DNA from: Bacillota bacterium
Lineage (GTDB): Bacteria; Bacillota; SHA-98; Ch115; JABLXJ01
Direction of reading: 5' to 3'
NCBI GenBank assembly: GCA_013178125.1
Contig: JABLXJ010000010.1
Span: forward strand, 1 to 64,000
Length of the DNA: 64,000 nucleotides
The notes under the pieces are model-generated. The model searched no databases. It saw nothing but the letters and a program-made list of their open reading frames with translations, and had not been told where the DNA came from. The translations under genes and the position numbers were made by a program. This document shows positions 26,902 through 35,553 of the stretch, one piece after another. Within the stretch, counting starts at the first letter, position 1. Every line of letters begins with the position of its first letter.

Positions 26902-27384
26902 ATGGCTGCAATTGGCATGTTCCTCGCCATCATCCTCTTCATCCTCGGGCTCGCGGGTACGGTGCTGCCTGTGTTGCCCGGGGCGCCCCTAATATGGCTT
27001 GGAATACTCATATATGGCCTCTTTACGGGCTTCGCGAAGCTATCCCTTCTCTTTTATCTTGGACAAGGCCTCGCCGTCCTGCTCACCGTGCTGGTCGACT
27101 ATGCGGGCACGGCATACGGGGCGCGGAGATATGGCGGCTCGCGCGCAGCGATCTGGGGGAGCGCAGCTGGCATCTCCGTGGCGCCTATATTCATGGGCGT
27201 GCCAGGGTTCATAATCGGCCCTTTCCTGGGGGCGTTCATCGCCGAGGCCCTGGCAGGGCGTCCTATTAACCCGGCTTTTCGAGCAGCCTTCGGGACCCTG
27301 ATCGGCCTCGTCGGGTCCACCATCCTCAAACTCGGCATCGAAATAGGGATGATAGTCTGGTTCTACTGGACCGTCCTCAGGTGA
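26902..27384 (+). CDS. DUF456 membrane protein
   Basis: A 160-residue protein with four or five membrane segments, rich in Gly, Ala and Leu. The pattern GTVLPVLPGAPLIWLGILIYG followed by DYAGTAYGARRYGGSRAAIWG and FIIGPFLGAFIAE is the signature of the DUF456 family. ATG 26902 follows GAGGAGT at 7 nt; the longer frame from 26824 adds 26 residues that do not fit the family. Its function is unknown. It is transcribed away from the broken ATPase gene and is not in an operon. Confidence 0.85.
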   Translation: MAAIGMFLAIILFILGLAGTVLPVLPGAPLIWLGILIYGLFTGFAKLSLLFYLGQGLAVLLTVLVDYAGTAYGARRYGGSRAAIWGSAAGISVAPIFMGVPGFIIGPFLGAFIAEALAGRPINPAFRAAFGTLIGLVGSTILKLGIEIGMIVWFYWTVLR

Positions 27385-27496
27385 TTAGATCAGACCAGGC
27401 TGGGCCTCAGATTGAGACTGGGCTCGAGACCGGGCCTTAGGTAAGGTTGCTTCTCAGGTAAGGTTGGGCCGGGGGCGAAGCCCGACCCTCAACTGC

Positions 27497-28840
27497 TTAA
27501 TTACTTAACAGAGCCGGGAAGAGGCTCAGGATGAACCATGCCACCGTGAGCCCGATCAGGCACACGACCGTTATCCAAGCAATAAGGTTGAAGAACGGCG
27601 AATTTACATGCTGTCCCATGATCCTCCGGCTGTTTACAAGCTTCAACATGAAGATGAGGATCACCGGCAGGAGTATCCCGTTTACCTCCTGCGAGCGCAA
27701 CATCACCTTCATGAGCGAAGTGCCGGGCAGAAGCACCACCACGGCGCCGATGGCTATGAGCGCCGTGAAGAGCGAGAAAAAGATGGGCGCCTCTCTAAAT
27801 TCATTATCGATCCCGCTTTCCCAGCCGAAGGCCTCGCATACGGCGTAGGCCGTGGAGAGAGGGAGCACGGCCGCAGCCAGGGCAGATGCGCCGAAGAGAC
27901 CGATTGAAAAGAGGTAAGTGCTATACCTCCCCGCCAGGGGCGCCAACGCCAGCGCGGCATCCTTCGCCGTTTCTATGGGGATCCCTGCTCGAAAGAGTGT
28001 AGCTCCTGTCGACACAATTATGAAGAAGGAGATGAAGTCGGTCCAGAACGCGCCGAAGAGCACGTCGAGCTTCTCGTATCGATAATGTGAGATCGTTATT
28101 CCCTTATCCACGACGGTTGCCTGTATGAAGAACTGCATCCACGGCGTTATGGTCGTGCCTATTGTTGCTATGAAAAGGAGCATAAACCCGGGCTCCACCT
28201 TGAACGTCGGCACCAGCATCCCTCGCGTGACTTCGCTCCAATCCGGCCGGGCCATGAAGCCTGATGCTACATAGCCCGCGAAGGTAAGTGCGAAGAGAAG
28301 CAGGAACCGCTCAACCGCCTTATATGACCCCTTTACCACGAGCCCCCAGAGCATGACCGCGATGAGCGGCACGGAGACATATTTGGGCACCCCGAATATC
28401 TCCATGCTCGCCGCTATGCCAGCGAACTCGGCTGCGCAGGTTGCTACATTGGCCACGAGCAGCACGAGCATGGCGAAGAAGGTCCACCGGACCCCAAATT
28501 CCTCGCGGATGAGGTCTGATAGCCCCTTGCCCGTGACAGCCCCCATGCGTGCGCCCATTTCCTGGACTATGGCGAGGCTGACGGTTATGAGGATGATCAT
28601 CCAGAGCAGGCTGTAGCCCTCGCGCGCCCCTACGATGGCATAGGTTGCGATCCCACCCGCATCGTTGTCCGCCGTGGCGGTAAGCAGGCCAGGACCCATG
28701 ATGGAGAGGAATATCGCGACCTGTCGCTTCAGCCTTTGAAGAGAACCCTGAAACCATTTTGCACGATCCGCTACTGTCTCCCATAGTGCCATTGCCTTCC
28801 ACAACCCCATCACCGGTCCTTTCCGCGCGAAAAGCGCCAT
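27497..28840 (-). CDS. Nramp-family metal transporter with non-canonical metal site
   Basis: A 447-residue membrane protein with about eleven helices. The first helix has TATADNDAGGIATY where classical Nramp has DPGN, and helix 6 has GTTITPWMQFF where classical Nramp has the (A)xxMPH metal-binding methionine. Absence of that methionine argues against the usual Mn/Fe selectivity; Nramp-related magnesium transporters (NRMT) show changes at the same sites. The gene follows, on the same strand, a soluble MgtE-type sensor protein, which again hints at Mg2+. The first 30 residues are hydrophilic, and a later ATG at residue 11 could also be the start. Confidence 0.88.
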   Translation of the reverse strand: MALFARKGPVMGLWKAMALWETVADRAKWFQGSLQRLKRQVAIFLSIMGPGLLTATADNDAGGIATYAIVGAREGYSLLWMIILITVSLAIVQEMGARMGAVTGKGLSDLIREEFGVRWTFFAMLVLLVANVATCAAEFAGIAASMEIFGVPKYVSVPLIAVMLWGLVVKGSYKAVERFLLLFALTFAGYVASGFMARPDWSEVTRGMLVPTFKVEPGFMLLFIATIGTTITPWMQFFIQATVVDKGITISHYRYEKLDVLFGAFWTDFISFFIIVSTGATLFRAGIPIETAKDAALALAPLAGRYSTYLFSIGLFGASALAAAVLPLSTAYAVCEAFGWESGIDNEFREAPIFFSLFTALIAIGAVVVLLPGTSLMKVMLRSQEVNGILLPVILIFMLKLVNSRRIMGQHVNSPFFNLIAWITVVCLIGLTVAWFILSLFPALLSN

Positions 28841-28939
28841 GATTGCTGCGAAACCTTGCCAAGTTCGAAGTCTTGTTAAGCCAGGGTGCAGAAATCCTTG
28901 CTATTTTGCTATTTTTCGTGTCTACTCCCGGGTCTATCC

Positions 28940-30205
28940 CTACGATTTTCTTTTCAGTCGTCGTCGGCGTGGCGGCGTCAATACGAGGTCAAACACATCA
29001 TCCACGGTCACTATGCCAACCAGGCGGCCCTGAGCATTGACTACCGGCACCGCCAGGAAGTCGTATTTATTGATGATCTCGGCGATTTCTTCTGGCGGGG
29101 CATCCACGCCCACCTTGATTACATCAGTTATCATGATCTCCGAGATCGGCGTCGACGGGGCGGCGACTATGAGATCCCGGAGCGAGAGGACGCCTATGAG
29201 TGTTTCACTCTCATCGACCACATATAGATAGTATATGGTTTCAGCCTCAGGTGAAAGTCGCCTCAGTTCGTTTATAGTTTCCTCAGCTGTGAGAGAACCC
29301 CTGAACGCCAGGAACTCGGTGGTCATAAGGCCGCCGGCGGTATCCTCATCGTAATCGAGAAGCTCGCGCACCTCGCGCGCGTCTTCCTCGTCCATCCGCC
29401 TCAGGAGGTCCTTTGCCTTCTCTTCATGCAGCTCGCCCAGCAGGTCAGCAGCATCGTCGGGATCCATTTCCTCCAGAATATCGGCGGCCTTCTCCTCCGC
29501 GAGGTTCTGCAGGATGACGGTTTGAACCTCCGGCTCCACCTCCTGCAGCATCTCGGCTGCCTTTTCGGAATCGAGCGCGTGGAAGATAGCCGTTTGTTCC
29601 TTGATATGGAGGTCCTCGATTATCTCCGCCATGTCGGCAGGGTGTAGCTTGAAGAGCTTTTCATGCGAAACTACGAGTTTCGCGCCGGCTAATTCCGTTT
29701 CCAGTAGCTCCACGGAATTCCAGCTTATAAGGCTTTCCTCCAGGCGTATCCCTTTGAGGCGCGCCAGCGCAGCAGCAAGCTTGGAGCCCAGGAGCCGCCT
29801 CAGGAGCCCCGGTGCGCCGATATCAGCGGCGATGAGGCGAACCTCATTCCCCGCATCTGCTAGCTTGAGATCGTTGACCCGCACCACCTTGCGGCCATTA
29901 GTATCCACTATTTGCTTATCTAGTATATCCCTGGCCAGGAGGATTTCACCCTCGCGGGGCTCCGCCGGCCCGAGCGTGACCCGGGGGGAGCGTAGTTTAA
30001 AGGAGCCATGCTCGAAGGCCAGTATGTCATTCCATTCTACAAGGGCCGTCTTGCCCCCTCCGATCTCGATTTTCAGGAGAGAAGCCCTTGGAAAGCTATC
30101 TGCGAGAGAGACGCCAATGTCCCCGACACGCCCGATCCGCTGGTTTTGGTCGTCTAGCACAGGGCGGCCAAGGAGTTCGCTTAGAAAGACGCCGTGCGGG
30201 AACAT
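28940..30205 (-). CDS. Soluble MgtE_N/CBS protein with two PRC-barrel domains
   Basis: A 421-residue protein without membrane helices. Two PRC-barrel-like domains (about residues 5-75 and 88-165) come first, then the MgtE N-domain of superhelical repeats (KLHPADMAEIIEDLHIKEQ; MDPDDAADLLGELHEEKA, about 185-285) and a pair of CBS domains (about 290-410). Full MgtE magnesium channels have the N-CBS part fused to a membrane domain, which is missing here. The next gene, 99 nt downstream, is an Nramp-like transporter. It is likely that this protein senses cytoplasmic Mg2+ or a nucleotide and controls that transporter. The ATG at 30205 follows a GGGGG tract. Confidence 0.88.
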   Translation of the reverse strand: MFPHGVFLSELLGRPVLDDQNQRIGRVGDIGVSLADSFPRASLLKIEIGGGKTALVEWNDILAFEHGSFKLRSPRVTLGPAEPREGEILLARDILDKQIVDTNGRKVVRVNDLKLADAGNEVRLIAADIGAPGLLRRLLGSKLAAALARLKGIRLEESLISWNSVELLETELAGAKLVVSHEKLFKLHPADMAEIIEDLHIKEQTAIFHALDSEKAAEMLQEVEPEVQTVILQNLAEEKAADILEEMDPDDAADLLGELHEEKAKDLLRRMDEEDAREVRELLDYDEDTAGGLMTTEFLAFRGSLTAEETINELRRLSPEAETIYYLYVVDESETLIGVLSLRDLIVAAPSTPISEIMITDVIKVGVDAPPEEIAEIINKYDFLAVPVVNAQGRLVGIVTVDDVFDLVLTPPRRRRLKRKS

Positions 30206-30241
30206 GAGTCAGTCAAACCCCCTTTTTAAACCTACATATGT

Positions 30242-30270
30242 ATAATGTGCCCACCGGGCGAAATTGTCAA
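30242..30270 (-). promoter_or_regulatory. Promoter of the MgtE-like/Nramp pair
   Basis: On the minus strand TTGACA (30270-30265), 17-nt spacer, CATTAT (30247-30242), 37 nt before the ATG at 30205. It is a good sigma-A match. Confidence 0.6.
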
Positions 30271-30335
30271 TGGGTAGGCAATGAACAATGAATGAATGTA
30301 GTTTACATAACATCGCATGTTATGCTATGATATTC

Positions 30336-30400
30336 GTGCTATGGGCTCGTTCTATGACTCACGCTATGGGCCCTTGCTATAGGCTCGTCCTATGCTCTTG
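30336..30400 (+). repeat. Five tandem 13-bp repeats
   Basis: Units of the form GTGCTATGGGCTC, GTTCTATGACTCA, CGCTATGGGCCCT, TGCTATAGGCTCG and TCCTATGCTCTTG run head to tail without gaps; CTATG/CTATA is kept in each. They lie in the 381-nt divergent gap between the MgtE-like gene and the metallopeptidase gene. From 30468 to 30540 a looser GGCGGCC-type repeat follows. Confidence 0.6.
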
Positions 30401-30586
30401 CCATGGGCGATCTCGCGCGTCGCGCGCCTGACTGACCCCGTAGGCCATGCGGCATTGGCATCTCTATGGCGGCCTCTGTGGGGGCGGGCACGGCGTTCGG
30501 CCGGCGGCCTTGTGGCCCTATATCGGCGGCCCTGTGGTCCTGATAGTGGATAGCATGAGCATAGCGGGTGGGAGAGGAGAATTCAA

Positions 30587-31741
30587 ATGAATATATTGCT
30601 CAGGTTGTGCGGATCACGCGGGCGCATATGTAATCCGGGCATTCTTATCCTATTGTTGTTGTGCCTGGTTTTTTTCGAGATAATGGTAATAATAACGGGC
30701 ATAATGACGCCAGGCATGAAACTGGATATTGGGCAAGCACCCCTGACCCATCTCGCAGGTGGAGGTAGTCAGGGGAAGGCCGGGCACAGGCCCTTTGCCT
30801 TACCCGGGGCTACCTTACCTGGGAGGCTGGGCTATGAGGACTATGAGGCCTGGATTAATACGGACCGGGGCCATCTGAAGGAGATTGCGAGTTTAGCCTG
30901 GGAAAATCAGGGACAAGCCGTGGCGCTTTTGCAACAAGAAATAAGGGCGATCCGCGATAATATAATTAAGATTGAACAAACCGGGGCGGCGTATGTCGAC
31001 CCCCGGAGGCAATATCGTATTTACGACCCGTCCACAACGGGCAGGCTTTACGCCCTGCACGCAGGGTTGAAGGCGAGGGAGTGGTTGATAGCCTCGGGGT
31101 TCAGCCTATCTCCTGGCGCTATCTGGAATTCTGAACGGGTTTGGGATGAAGGCCATAAGCTCCAGCCCACGCCCCCACAGAAGTATGCGCAGGTATCTGA
31201 GGTGGCCAGGGCGCTGAATGAGATTGATTTGCCAGATGAGGCATTCATAGGTTACCGGGTGTACCTTTTGCCTTATTCCATGGGTAATACGAGCGGTGAA
31301 GGAGGCCCGGGCTACAGCATAATAGCGAGCGAGCCGGCGGGCGTGGACCTGATACCTAACCAGGTGTACCTGACCGTTACGCACGAGTTCGGGCACCATC
31401 TTCACCTGACCTACATCGGTGAAGACTACGCATCTAACCCCATGCTCTGGCGCAAGTATATGGATATCAGGGGCATACCCCGGTGGAGCAGCGATGGCGA
31501 GGTTAAGACAGCAGCATGGAAGAACTCACCCGAGGAGGCCTTTGCCGAGGACGTCAAGGTCTTGCTTGGTGGCAGGGAGGCGCGGGAGGATGCCTACCTG
31601 GCGGGTTACGGCGACCCGAGAACCGATCCAGCAAAGGCTAAAAGGCTCGCGGCATTCTTCCGGCAGCTCGTTAGCACCGGCACCGGGCGCGAATCCTACG
31701 CGCTGGCCAGGGGGGCTCATCGTTCACCGTGGCTTGACTAA
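30587..31741 (+). CDS. Exported zinc metallopeptidase-like protein
   Basis: A 384-residue protein with a membrane segment or uncleaved signal near residues 18-42. The C-terminal half has VTHEFGHHLHLTYIG, an HExxH zinc motif, and about 40 residues on NSPEEAFAEDVKVLLGG, where a Glu or Asp could be the third ligand as in gluzincin-type peptidases. The ATG at 30587 follows GGAGAGGAGA at 7 nt. The middle region (residues 80-230) is helical and has no known domain. I do not recognise a named family beyond the peptidase motif; the pattern recalls domains near the lethal-factor-like peptidases. Substrate and role unknown. It stands alone on this strand. Confidence 0.7.
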   Translation: MNILLRLCGSRGRICNPGILILLLLCLVFFEIMVIITGIMTPGMKLDIGQAPLTHLAGGGSQGKAGHRPFALPGATLPGRLGYEDYEAWINTDRGHLKEIASLAWENQGQAVALLQQEIRAIRDNIIKIEQTGAAYVDPRRQYRIYDPSTTGRLYALHAGLKAREWLIASGFSLSPGAIWNSERVWDEGHKLQPTPPQKYAQVSEVARALNEIDLPDEAFIGYRVYLLPYSMGNTSGEGGPGYSIIASEPAGVDLIPNQVYLTVTHEFGHHLHLTYIGEDYASNPMLWRKYMDIRGIPRWSSDGEVKTAAWKNSPEEAFAEDVKVLLGGREAREDAYLAGYGDPRTDPAKAKRLAAFFRQLVSTGTGRESYALARGAHRSPWLD

Positions 31742-31794
31742 TGCAAGGCAGGCCAAAGCGGCTCGAAGATTCGAAGAACAGTTTGGTCGGGTTG

Positions 31795-31866
31795 GGGGCA
31801 TTTACCGGGCGCCACCATCTATTCTGGCTCGCACCTATCCTGGCTGGCATGCCCGGTAAACGCCCC
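31795..31866. repeat. Long inverted repeat between convergent genes
   Basis: GGGGCATTTACCGGGC (31795-31810) pairs with GCCCGGTAAACGCCCC (31851-31866), 15 of 16 positions, with a 40-nt loop. It lies in the gap between the metallopeptidase gene and the convergent Pro-rich membrane protein gene. It lacks a T-tract on the plus strand. Confidence 0.6.
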
Positions 31867-31955
31867 TCGAATCTGCCCATCCCATTCCAAGCGAATCTTT
31901 CTGACCTTCTGAATCTCATTTTCTTGGATTCTACTGAATCCTGCTCTGCTGAGTC

Positions 31956-32537
31956 CTACCTTCCCGGTGTCCCCGGTGCAGGGGCGGTCGGAGGCCTCTT
32001 TGTCCTGGCAGCCTCAAACTTATCTGCCAGCTTCCGAAGATCTGAAAGATCCTTATCAACCATGCTCTTGTTCTTCAGGCCCACGTCTCCTATGAGCTTA
32101 TTTACTTTGCTCTCGAACGCCGCCAGATCAGCGCTTTTGACCAGGTTTCCGGCCTTGCCGCGATAGGCGGTCCATGTCCGGCGGAGGGTCGATGCCTCAT
32201 CCCTCGCTCTGGTCCAGTCGTTTTTATCGACTGCGGCTTTGACTCGATCTATGTCCCGTTTCAAATCCGTCGGAGTTGGCGCAGGTGCGGTTGGAGCGGG
32301 ACGGGTCGGAGCCGGGCGTACAGGCGCCGGCGCAGGACGAGTAGGCGCGGGTCGCACTGGAGCCGGGCGGGTCGGTGCCGGCCGCGGCCTGACTGGAGAG
32401 GGCCTTGTGAGCCTCCTGGATCCTGCGATAATTCCACCAATCGCGAGGATGACTATCAACAGCACAATTATTCGTGTGGTGGTCGCGTTCCCGTTGCCGT
32501 TTCTGTTGCCGCCTTGATTCCTGTTTTCGCCGTTCAT
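31956..32537 (-). CDS. Membrane-anchored protein with Pro-rich APTRP repeats
   Basis: A 193-residue protein: an Asn/Gly-rich cytoplasmic start (NGENRNQGGNRNGNGN), one membrane helix (about 22-39), a Pro-rich spacer of repeating (R/A)PAPTRPAPV units (about 47-90), and a helical C-terminal domain (about 92-170), then a second short Pro-rich end. The spacer would span the cell wall or periplasm and hold the helical domain away from the membrane. ATG 32537 follows the near-perfect Shine-Dalgarno GGGAGGTGATC. No family recognised beyond resemblance to DUF4363-like helical domains. The GC-rich repeat DNA (32280-32400) may be prone to length changes. Confidence 0.7.
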   Translation of the reverse strand: MNGENRNQGGNRNGNGNATTTRIIVLLIVILAIGGIIAGSRRLTRPSPVRPRPAPTRPAPVRPAPTRPAPAPVRPAPTRPAPTAPAPTPTDLKRDIDRVKAAVDKNDWTRARDEASTLRRTWTAYRGKAGNLVKSADLAAFESKVNKLIGDVGLKNKSMVDKDLSDLRKLADKFEAARTKRPPTAPAPGTPGR

Positions 32538-32724
32538 TTCCCTTGATCACCTCCCGTGAAGATATTATTCCCTCATGTGGTTGAATTAAATACGAGAGGT
32601 GATATGGTGACATGAGGATCTGAGCTCGGTTTATGTAAATCCTGCTTTGGATAATCAAAACATATGTCAATAGTTGGCCTCTGTTTTGGATAATAATTGT
32701 TTTTAGATAAACTGTTTTTAGATA

Positions 32725-32760
32725 AAATGAAGAGTCCCGGTAGTACCCGGGACTCTTCAT
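32725..32760 (-). terminator. Strong hairpin, terminator of the 30-residue gene
   Basis: AATGAAGAGTCCCGG and CCGGGACTCTTCATT pair perfectly over 15 bp with a 6-nt loop. On the minus strand it is followed by TTATCTAAAAAC and lies 56 nt past the small gene's stop. A 15-bp tandem duplication (TGTTTTTAGATAAA, twice) lies just left of it. Confidence 0.6.
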
Positions 32761-32815
32761 TCCCTTCATCATCCTTGTTCCCTTCATCATCCTTGTTTCT
32801 TATTTCCCGGTTTTG

Positions 32816-32908
32816 TTAATTCCACGGGAATAGGAAACAGAAGAGGAAAATTATGATGATGATGATTATAATCCACCACCACCAGCCATCGAACTTAGCT
32901 TCGGGCAT
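32816..32908 (-). CDS. 30-residue hydrophobic membrane peptide
   Basis: ATG 32908 follows AAAGGGGGATG (about 7 nt) and encodes 30 residues: a charged start MPEAKFDG, then four Trp, eight Ile in a row, a Phe/Leu/Cys run and PWN. It is a single-pass membrane peptide with the Trp belt at the interface. The size and type recall the small YjcZ-like sporulation-associated peptides of Bacillus, but the sequence itself is not one I know. A terminator hairpin follows. Although short, the start signal, the terminator and the extreme composition support a real gene. Confidence 0.65.
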   Translation of the reverse strand: MPEAKFDGWWWWIIIIIIIIFLFCFLFPWN

Positions 32909-33110
32909 ACAATCATCCCCCTTTCACGCGCCCTTGTGGGCCGATATATCATACGCGAAAGGGGGTTTAGGTGTGCAATCGCAAACACGCCGTGCGCTGC
33001 GGCGCGGCGCGGGTTGAAGCCTGTGATAGCGGGCGGTGTCGACTGCGTCCGACTATTTGACTATCCGACTACCAATTGCTAACCACATCCAGCTACAATT
33101 AAACTGCAAT

Positions 33111-35438
33111 TCAACTACATTTAGAATACCCGCAGAGGATGCATGTGGAACATCCATTCTCGTGCCTCATGTGGCCGCCGCACTCGGGACAGGCTCCAGT
33201 CAGACCATCCCAGTTGTCAGGAGGCCCGCTCTCGGCTTCAGGGTCGGGGTCAGGATCAGGACTGGGAGCCGCCGGGCTGGCGCCACCTGCCGCCGCATCA
33301 CCCTCCTGACCCCGGGTTGACCGGATGTAGTGTTCGAGGACGATACCTATGGCATCAGGGCACGACGATATGATCTGCCCACCTTTTTGCCACGACGGGG
33401 ATGGGCACCGGATCCCGCGTAGATGCTTGATAATCCACTCAGGCTTAACCCCTGCTCTGAGGGCCAGGGAGATCAACCTGCTTATGGCCTCCGACTGGGC
33501 TGAGGCGCAGCCCCCGGATTTGCCTATCGACGTGAAGACCTCACAGAGGCCGTGCTCGTCTTCGTTCACGGTTACGTAGACATTTCCGCACCCTGTGCGG
33601 ACCTTCTCTGTGCGGCCGAAGGTTACCTGAGGCCGCTTTCTAGGAACCCTCTCGACGTATCCCTCCTCATGCTGCAGGGCTTTTTCCCGATCCGCGGGTT
33701 GGGGGCTTTCGCCCTCGACCCGCAGCACCTGGGACTCCCTGCTCCTGTCACGGAAGACCGTGATACCCTTGCACCCGAGCTCGTAGGCGAGCATAAGCGC
33801 CGAGCGGACATCATCCCGAGTGGCGTCGTGCCTGAGGTTGACGGTCTTTGAGACCGCATTATCTGTGAACTCCTGAAATGCCGCCTGTATCCTCACGTGC
33901 CATTCGGGCGAGATGTCATGAGCCGTTGCGAACAGCCTCTGGATGTCTTCTGGAATCTCAGGGATGCCCCGGACGCTTCCAACCTCAGCGATGCGTTTCA
34001 TCAACTCATCGCTATAGAAACCGCGTTCCCTCGCTATGTCCTGGAAGAGGGGATTCACCTCTATAAGCTTGTCGTTATCCAGGACGTTCCGGACATAGCA
34101 GACGGCGAACAAAGGCTCCACTCCACTAGAGCAGCCTGCTATGATGCTTATCGTGCCAGTGGGGGCGATCGTGGTTATCGTGGCGTTTCTGAGCATGGGC
34201 CCGCCGGGCACGTCATATATGCTGCCCTTGAAGTTAGGAAATGGCCCGCGCTCCCGGGCCAGGTCGGCTGATGCGTCGCGCGCGGCGCGCTGGATGAAGC
34301 TCATGACCTCGCGCGCCTTCTCCACGGCCTCGTCGCTATCGTAGGGGACACTGAGCTTGATCAGCATATCCGCGAACCCCATCACCCCGAGGCCTATCTT
34401 GCGGTTGCCGTGGACCATCTTTTCTATCTGCTCGAGGGGGTAGCGGCTCGCATCTATGACATCGTCCAGGAAACGGACCGCAAGTCTTACGGTATCTTCC
34501 AGATGGGAGTCATCTATTTCCGGCTTCCCTTTTTCATTTTGCCTCACCATATGGGCGAGGTTGATTGAGCCAAGGTTGCATGCCTCGTAAGGCAAAAGTG
34601 GCTGTTCCCCGCAAGGATTCGTGCTCTCTATGACTCCAAGCTGGGGGGTAGGATTATCTCTATTGATCCTGTCGATAAAGATGATCCCTGGATCGCCATT
34701 TTTCCAGGCCCCATCCACGATAGCATCGAAAATATCCCTGGCGCGCACGGTCTTTACAACTTCACCGGTCCTTGGGTTTACTAAGTCGAAAGGCTCATCT
34801 GCCTTTACAGCCTCCATAAAGGCGTCGGTCGCCGCGACAGATATATTGAAGTTGGTCAATTCCTTATCGTCGCGCTTGGAGGTTATGAACTCGAAGATGT
34901 CCGGGTGGTCGACTCTGAGGATCCCCATATTTGCCCCGCGTCGTTTTCCGCCCTGCTTCACAGCGTTTGTCGCGGCGTTGAAGACCTTCATGAATGAAAC
35001 CGGGCCGCTCGCCACCCCTCCGGTGGAAGAGACCTCGTCCCCCTTCGGCCTCAGGCGAGAGAACGCGAATCCAACGCCCCCGCCCGACTTCTGGATCAAC
35101 GCTGCATATTTTACAGCATCAAAAATCCCCTCCATGGAGTCTTCCACGGGCAGGACGAAGCACGCGGCGAGTTGCTGCAACTCCCGGCCGGCATTCATGA
35201 GGGTCGGGGAATTCGGCATAAACTCCAAGTTAACCATCATATCGAAAAATGCCTCTTCTATCTTCTTTGCCTCTCCCTCGGTCTTGCCGTAAACCCTGGA
35301 TTCAACCTGAGCGATGTTGCCGGCGACGCGCCGGAACATGTCCTCAGGGCCTTCTGCGGGCTTTCCATCCTTTTTCTTCAGGTAGCGGCGTTCGAGGACG
35401 GTCATGGCATTTGGAGAGAGCCTCGCTTTCCCGGACAC
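33111..35438 (-). CDS. nrdJ: Adenosylcobalamin-dependent ribonucleotide reductase (class II)
   Basis: A 775-residue class II reductase, which makes deoxyribonucleotides using adenosylcobalamin to generate a thiyl radical and needs no oxygen. Key segments are GGGVGFAFSRLRPKGD, NPCGEQPLLPYEACNLGSINL (with the catalytic Cys and Glu) and PTGTISIIAGCSSGVEPLF. The C-terminus has a zinc-ribbon-like cysteine set (CPECGG...CSTCILCGYSKC) used to re-reduce the active site. No N-terminal ATP-cone is present. The start is GTG 35438 after GGGGGGA at 10 nt. Two NrdR boxes upstream indicate control by NrdR. No class I or III reductase is in the window. Confidence 0.96.
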   Translation of the reverse strand: MSGKARLSPNAMTVLERRYLKKKDGKPAEGPEDMFRRVAGNIAQVESRVYGKTEGEAKKIEEAFFDMMVNLEFMPNSPTLMNAGRELQQLAACFVLPVEDSMEGIFDAVKYAALIQKSGGGVGFAFSRLRPKGDEVSSTGGVASGPVSFMKVFNAATNAVKQGGKRRGANMGILRVDHPDIFEFITSKRDDKELTNFNISVAATDAFMEAVKADEPFDLVNPRTGEVVKTVRARDIFDAIVDGAWKNGDPGIIFIDRINRDNPTPQLGVIESTNPCGEQPLLPYEACNLGSINLAHMVRQNEKGKPEIDDSHLEDTVRLAVRFLDDVIDASRYPLEQIEKMVHGNRKIGLGVMGFADMLIKLSVPYDSDEAVEKAREVMSFIQRAARDASADLARERGPFPNFKGSIYDVPGGPMLRNATITTIAPTGTISIIAGCSSGVEPLFAVCYVRNVLDNDKLIEVNPLFQDIARERGFYSDELMKRIAEVGSVRGIPEIPEDIQRLFATAHDISPEWHVRIQAAFQEFTDNAVSKTVNLRHDATRDDVRSALMLAYELGCKGITVFRDRSRESQVLRVEGESPQPADREKALQHEEGYVERVPRKRPQVTFGRTEKVRTGCGNVYVTVNEDEHGLCEVFTSIGKSGGCASAQSEAISRLISLALRAGVKPEWIIKHLRGIRCPSPSWQKGGQIISSCPDAIGIVLEHYIRSTRGQEGDAAAGGASPAAPSPDPDPDPEAESGPPDNWDGLTGACPECGGHMRHENGCSTCILCGYSKCS

Positions 35439-35507
35439 AGAGATTGGTCCCCCCTAATCCTTTGGTATTAGGAACTTGTAGTCTTGAGAACTTTTGCGAC
35501 ATTCAAT

Positions 35508-35553
35508 ACCAATATATTGTGATGGTTTAATCTTACCATACAATATATTGGGT
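35508..35553 (-). promoter_or_regulatory. Tandem NrdR boxes of nrdJ
   Basis: ACCAATATATTGTGAT (35508-35523) and ATACAATATATTGGGT (35538-35553) match the NrdR box (consensus-like ACACTATATATAGTGT) and have a 30-nt centre-to-centre spacing, about three helix turns, as is usual for NrdR. On the minus strand the -35/-10 candidates TTGTAT and ACAATA overlap them. Confidence 0.8.

Noticed and set aside
30206-30586. M-box or other magnesium riboswitch before the MgtE-like gene
   Set aside because: The gap to the promoter is too short on the minus strand and no conserved M-box blocks are seen.
34621-35292. 223-residue plus-strand frame
   Set aside because: Antisense of nrdJ with no start signal.
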